Below are positions 60,695 through 64,000 of a stretch of 64,000 nucleotides of DNA, in pieces. The stretch's first letter is position 1; the number at the start of each line of letters is the position of its first letter. This DNA comes from Escherichia sp. E4742 (GTDB lineage: Bacteria > Pseudomonadota > Gammaproteobacteria > Enterobacterales > Enterobacteriaceae). The stretch is taken from the NCBI RefSeq assembly GCF_005843885.1, contig NZ_CP040443.1, positions 3,534,001 through 3,598,000 on the forward strand, in the 5' to 3' direction. The position numbers and the translations under genes were made by a program. The notes beneath the pieces were generated by a model, which saw only the letters and a program-made list of their open reading frames with translations, was not told the origin of the DNA and did no database searches.

Positions 60695-62074
60695 ATGTCT
60701 TCTTGTAAACTCCTGACACTTTGTGTAGCTCTCGCGCTAACCGGTTGTTCGCTGTCACCGGATTATCAGCGTCCGGCAATGCCTGTGCCGCAGCAGTTCT
60801 CGCTCAGCCAGAACGGACTGGTTAACGCGGCGGATAGCTACCAGAACGCGGGCTGGCGCACCTTTTTTGTTGATAATCAGCTGAAGACGCTGATTAGCGA
60901 GGCGCTGGTGAATAACCGGGATTTGCGAATGGCGACCCTGAAAGTGCAGGAGGCGCGGGCGCAATATCGTCTGAGCGATGCCGATCGCTACCCGCAACTC
61001 AATGGCGATGGCAGCGGCAGCTGGAGCGGCAATCTTAAAGGCGATTCCGCAACGACGCGGGAGTTCTCAACTGGCCTTAACGCCAGCTTTGATCTCGATT
61101 TTTTCGGTCGCTTAAAGAACATGAGCGAAGCAGAGCGACAAAATTATTTAGCCACTGAGGAAGCTCAGCGCGCGGTGCATATTCTGCTGGTTTCTAATGT
61201 CGCGCAAAGCTATTTCAATCAGCAGCTGGCTTATGCGCAATTGCAAATAGCCGAAGAAACGCTGCGTAATTATCAGCAGTCATATGCGTTTGTCGAAAAA
61301 CAATTGTTGACCGGTAGCAGTAATGTTCTGGCGCTGGAACAGGCTCGCGGGGTGATAGAAAGTACCCGCAGTGATATCGCTAAACGTCAGGGGGAACTGG
61401 CGCAGGCGAATAATGCATTGCAACTGTTATTGGGAAGCTACGGCAAGCTGCCGCAAGCGCAGACAGCAAACAGCGACAGCCTGCAAAGCATTAAATTACC
61501 GGCGGGCTTGTCGTCGCAAATCTTATTGCAGCGTCCGGATATTATGGAAGCTGAACACGCGTTAATGGCGGCCAATGCCAATATTGGCGCCGCACGCGCA
61601 GCATTTTTCCCCTCTATAAGTCTGATCAGCGGAATATCGACCGCCAGCAGCGATCTGTCGTCATTATTTAACGCCAGCAGTGGGATGTGGAATTTTATTC
61701 CTAAAATTGAGATCCCCATTTTTAATGCCGGACGCAACCAGGCCAATCTGGATATCGCCGAAATTCGCCAGCAGCAGTCGGTGGTGAATTATGAACAGAA
61801 AATCCAGAATGCCTTTAAAGAAGTTGCAGATGCGCTGGCATTACGCCAGAGCCTGAACGATCAAATTAGCGCCCAGCAGCGTTATCTGGCGTCATTGCAA
61901 ATTACCTTGCAACGGGCGCGGACATTATATCAGCACGGCGCGGTAAGTTATCTGGAAGTGCTGGATGCCGAGCGTTCTTTATTTGCAACCCGACAAACTT
62001 TACTTGACCTGAATTATGCCCGTCAGGTTAACGAAATTTCTTTATATACCGCACTTGGTGGCGGTTGGCAGTAG
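60695..62074 (+). CDS. cusC: CusC, outer-membrane channel of Cus efflux
   Basis: This 459-residue TolC-like lipoprotein has the lipobox LTGCSLSP (Cys18 region), two OEP repeat domains and the conserved RPDIMEAEHALMAANANIGAA segment. It forms the outer-membrane exit of CusCBA. It is first in cusCFBA, controlled by CusR. Confidence 0.96.
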   Translation: MSSCKLLTLCVALALTGCSLSPDYQRPAMPVPQQFSLSQNGLVNAADSYQNAGWRTFFVDNQLKTLISEALVNNRDLRMATLKVQEARAQYRLSDADRYPQLNGDGSGSWSGNLKGDSATTREFSTGLNASFDLDFFGRLKNMSEAERQNYLATEEAQRAVHILLVSNVAQSYFNQQLAYAQLQIAEETLRNYQQSYAFVEKQLLTGSSNVLALEQARGVIESTRSDIAKRQGELAQANNALQLLLGSYGKLPQAQTANSDSLQSIKLPAGLSSQILLQRPDIMEAEHALMAANANIGAARAAFFPSISLISGISTASSDLSSLFNASSGMWNFIPKIEIPIFNAGRNQANLDIAEIRQQQSVVNYEQKIQNAFKEVADALALRQSLNDQISAQQRYLASLQITLQRARTLYQHGAVSYLEVLDAERSLFATRQTLLDLNYARQVNEISLYTALGGGWQ

Positions 62075-62100
62075 TAATTTTTAACTCCAGGAGAGAATAA

Positions 62101-62433
62101 ATGAAAAAAGCACTGCAAGTCGCAATGTTCAGTCTGTTTACCGTTATTGGCTTTAATGCCCAGGCTAACGAACATCATCATGAAACCATGAGCGAAGCAC
62201 AACCACAGGTTATTAGCGCCACTGGCGTGGTAAAAGGTATTGATCTGGAAAGCAAAAAAATCACCATCCATCACGATCCGATTGCTGCCGTGAACTGGCC
62301 GGAGATGACCATGCGCTTTACCATTACTCCGCAGACGAAAATGAGCGAAATTAAAACCGGCGACAAAGTTTCGTTTAATTTTGTCCAGCAGGGCAATCTC
62401 TCTTTATTACAGGATATTAAAGTCAGCCAGTAA
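62101..62433 (+). CDS. cusF: CusF, periplasmic Cu(I)/Ag(I) chaperone
   Basis: This 110-residue protein has a signal peptide ending AQA and a His-rich mature start. Its beta-barrel carries the metal site in HHDPIAAVNWPEMTMRF (His, Trp and two Met). It hands metal to CusB. It lies 26 bp after cusC. Confidence 0.97.
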   Translation: MKKALQVAMFSLFTVIGFNAQANEHHHETMSEAQPQVISATGVVKGIDLESKKITIHHDPIAAVNWPEMTMRFTITPQTKMSEIKTGDKVSFNFVQQGNLSLLQDIKVSQ

Positions 62434-62448
62434 CCCAGGTTTAATTCA

Positions 62449-63672
62449 ATGAAAAAAATCGCGCTTATTATCGGCAGCATGATCGCGGGCGGTATTATTT
62501 CTGCGGCAGGTTTTACCTGGTTTGTAAAGGCTGAACCGCCCGCAGAAAAAACGCCGACCGCAGAACGTAAAATCTTATTCTGGTACGACCCGATGTATCC
62601 CAATACGCGGTTCGATAAACCAGGTAAATCGCCGTTTATGGATATGGATCTGGTGCCGAAATATGCCGATGAAGAGAGTTCTGCGTCTGGTGTGCGCATT
62701 GACCCGACTCAGACGCAGAATCTGGGTGTGAAAACGGCTATCGTCACGCGCGGGCCGCTGACTTTTGCCCAGAATTTCCCGGCGAATGTGAGTTACAACG
62801 AGTATCAGTTTGCCATTGTGCAGGCTCGCGCTGCCGGATTTATCGACAAGGTGTATCCGCTTACCGTGGGCGATAAAGTGAAAAAAGGTGCGCCGCTTCT
62901 CGACCTGACTATTCCCGACTGGGTGGAAGCGCAGAGTGAGTATTTACTGCTGCGCGAAACTGGCGGTACGGCGACCCAGACTGAGGGTATTCTTGAACGG
63001 CTGCGGCTGGCGGGAATGCCGGAGGCCGATATTCGCCGCCTGATCGCCACGCAAAAAATCCAGACTCGCTTTACGCTCAAAGCGCCCATTGATGGCGTGA
63101 TCACCGCGTTTGATCTGCGTGCGGGTATGAATATCGCCAAAGATAATGTGGTAGCGAAAATTCAGGGTATGGACCCGGTGTGGATCACTGCCGCGATCCC
63201 GGAGTCTATCGCCTGGCTGGTGAAAGATGCCTCGCAGTTTACGCTGACTGTTCCGGCGCGACCCGATAAAACGCTCACCATCCGCAAATGGACGCTGCTA
63301 CCGGGCGTGGATACCGCGACCCGCACTTTGCAGCTGCGTCTGGAAGTCGACAACGCCGACGAGGCGCTAAAGCCGGGAATGAACGCCTGGTTGCAACTCA
63401 ACACCGCTAGCGAACCGATGCTGCTCATTCCGTCACAGGCGCTGATTGATACTGGTAACGAACAGCGGGTTATTACCGTTGATGCCGACGGGCGCTTTGT
63501 ACCGAAACGCGTTGCTGTTTTCCAGGCGTCGCAAGGCGTCACCGCGTTACGTTCTGGTCTGGCGGAAGGTGAAAAGGTGGTTTCCAGCGGCCTGTTCCTG
63601 ATTGATTCTGAAGCCAATATTTCTGGCGCACTGGAGCGGATGCGCTCTGAAAGTGCTACCCATGCGCATTGA
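62449..63672 (+). CDS. cusB: CusB, periplasmic adaptor of Cus efflux
   Basis: This 407-residue membrane fusion protein has an N-terminal transmembrane anchor and a Met-rich metal-binding stretch (WYDPMYPNTRF, then PFMDMDLVPKY). Lipoyl, beta-barrel and alpha-hairpin regions follow, with a His-containing C-terminus. It connects CusA to CusC and receives metal from CusF. Confidence 0.96.
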   Translation: MKKIALIIGSMIAGGIISAAGFTWFVKAEPPAEKTPTAERKILFWYDPMYPNTRFDKPGKSPFMDMDLVPKYADEESSASGVRIDPTQTQNLGVKTAIVTRGPLTFAQNFPANVSYNEYQFAIVQARAAGFIDKVYPLTVGDKVKKGAPLLDLTIPDWVEAQSEYLLLRETGGTATQTEGILERLRLAGMPEADIRRLIATQKIQTRFTLKAPIDGVITAFDLRAGMNIAKDNVVAKIQGMDPVWITAAIPESIAWLVKDASQFTLTVPARPDKTLTIRKWTLLPGVDTATRTLQLRLEVDNADEALKPGMNAWLQLNTASEPMLLIPSQALIDTGNEQRVITVDADGRFVPKRVAVFQASQGVTALRSGLAEGEKVVSSGLFLIDSEANISGALERMRSESATHAH

Positions 63673-63683
63673 GGGAATAACCA

Positions 63684-64000
63684 ATGATTGAATGGATTAT
63701 TCGTCGCTCGGTGGCGAACCGTTTTCTGGTGCTGATGGGTGCATTGTTTCTGAGCATCTGGGGTACCTGGACCATTATTAACACACCAGTGGATGCGCTG
63801 CCGGATCTCTCGGATGTGCAGGTGATTATTAAAACCAGCTATCCCGGTCAGGCTCCGCAAATCGTTGAAAATCAGGTCACTTATCCGCTGACCACCACGA
63901 TGTTGTCGGTGCCGGGCGCGAAGACCGTGCGCGGTTTCTCGCAGTTTGGTGATTCTTATGTGTATGTCATTTTCGAAGATGGCACCGATCCGTACTGGGC
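63684..64000 (+). CDS. cusA: CusA, RND copper/silver efflux pump (5' part)
   Basis: The ATG at 63684 follows GAGGGAATAACC, 11 bp after the cusB stop. The first residues ([19 protein letters not shown]) and [15 protein letters not shown] identify the heavy-metal RND pump. The gene runs off the right edge. Confidence 0.95.

Overview
This window is Escherichia coli chromosome, but not a K-12-type arrangement. The backbone gene order (cueR, ybbJ-qmcA, fetAB, cnoX, ybbO, tesA, ybbAP, selU, the allantoin cluster, purEK, lpxH, ppiB, cysS, ybcIJ, folD, argU, ybcH, nfrAB, cusSRCFBA) is that of E. coli. The products match the known E. coli proteins in length and motifs. These identifications come from reading the sequence; no database search was run.

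Accessory DNA sits in four places. (1) Left edge: a LapB-type type I secretion ATPase and an HlyD-type adaptor lie directly upstream of cueR, whose ATG overlaps the adaptor stop. (2) Between cueR and ybbJ: an A+T-rich block with a small membrane protein, a lipoprotein, a compact YadA-like trimeric autotransporter and a divergent small putative DNA-binding protein, closed by a REP/BIME cluster. (3) Between ybbP and selU, where K-12 carries rhsD: an Hcp-Tle1 (DUF2235 lipase) fusion, which is a likely type VI secretion effector, followed by four tandem mosaic copies of a periplasmic immunity-like gene. (4) Between tRNA-Arg argU and ybcH, where K-12 carries the DLP12 prophage: a roughly 3.8 kb element bounded by argU and a 45-nt copy of its 3' end. 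It holds an integrase remnant, emrE, an intact gene for an Ig-like plus lectin-like protein, and a flagellin gene without a start codon. The sfm fimbrial operon and fimZ, which lie between folD and argU in K-12, are absent.

The centre (about 21.3-41.4 kb) is the complete allantoin/glyoxylate regulon. AllB opens allantoin, and AllC and AllE release ammonia to give ureidoglycolate. Ureidoglycolate is then either split by AllA to glyoxylate and urea or oxidised by AllD to oxalurate. Glyoxylate goes through Gcl, Hyi, GlxR and GlxK to 2-phosphoglycerate. Oxalurate goes through FdrA/YlbE/YlbF (oxamic transcarbamylase, AllFGH) and the YbcF/AllK carbamate kinase to oxamate, ATP and ammonia. Two AllR-type operators can be read, at allS/allA and at gcl.

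The right end holds housekeeping genes (purEK with a PurR operator, lpxH, ppiB, cysS, folD), the nfrB-nfrA-ybcH envelope glycan / phage N4 receptor operon, and the Cus copper/silver efflux system with its CusR box. The window ends inside cusA. REP/BIME repeats occur at 6.5, 9.7, 33.2 and 41.4 kb.
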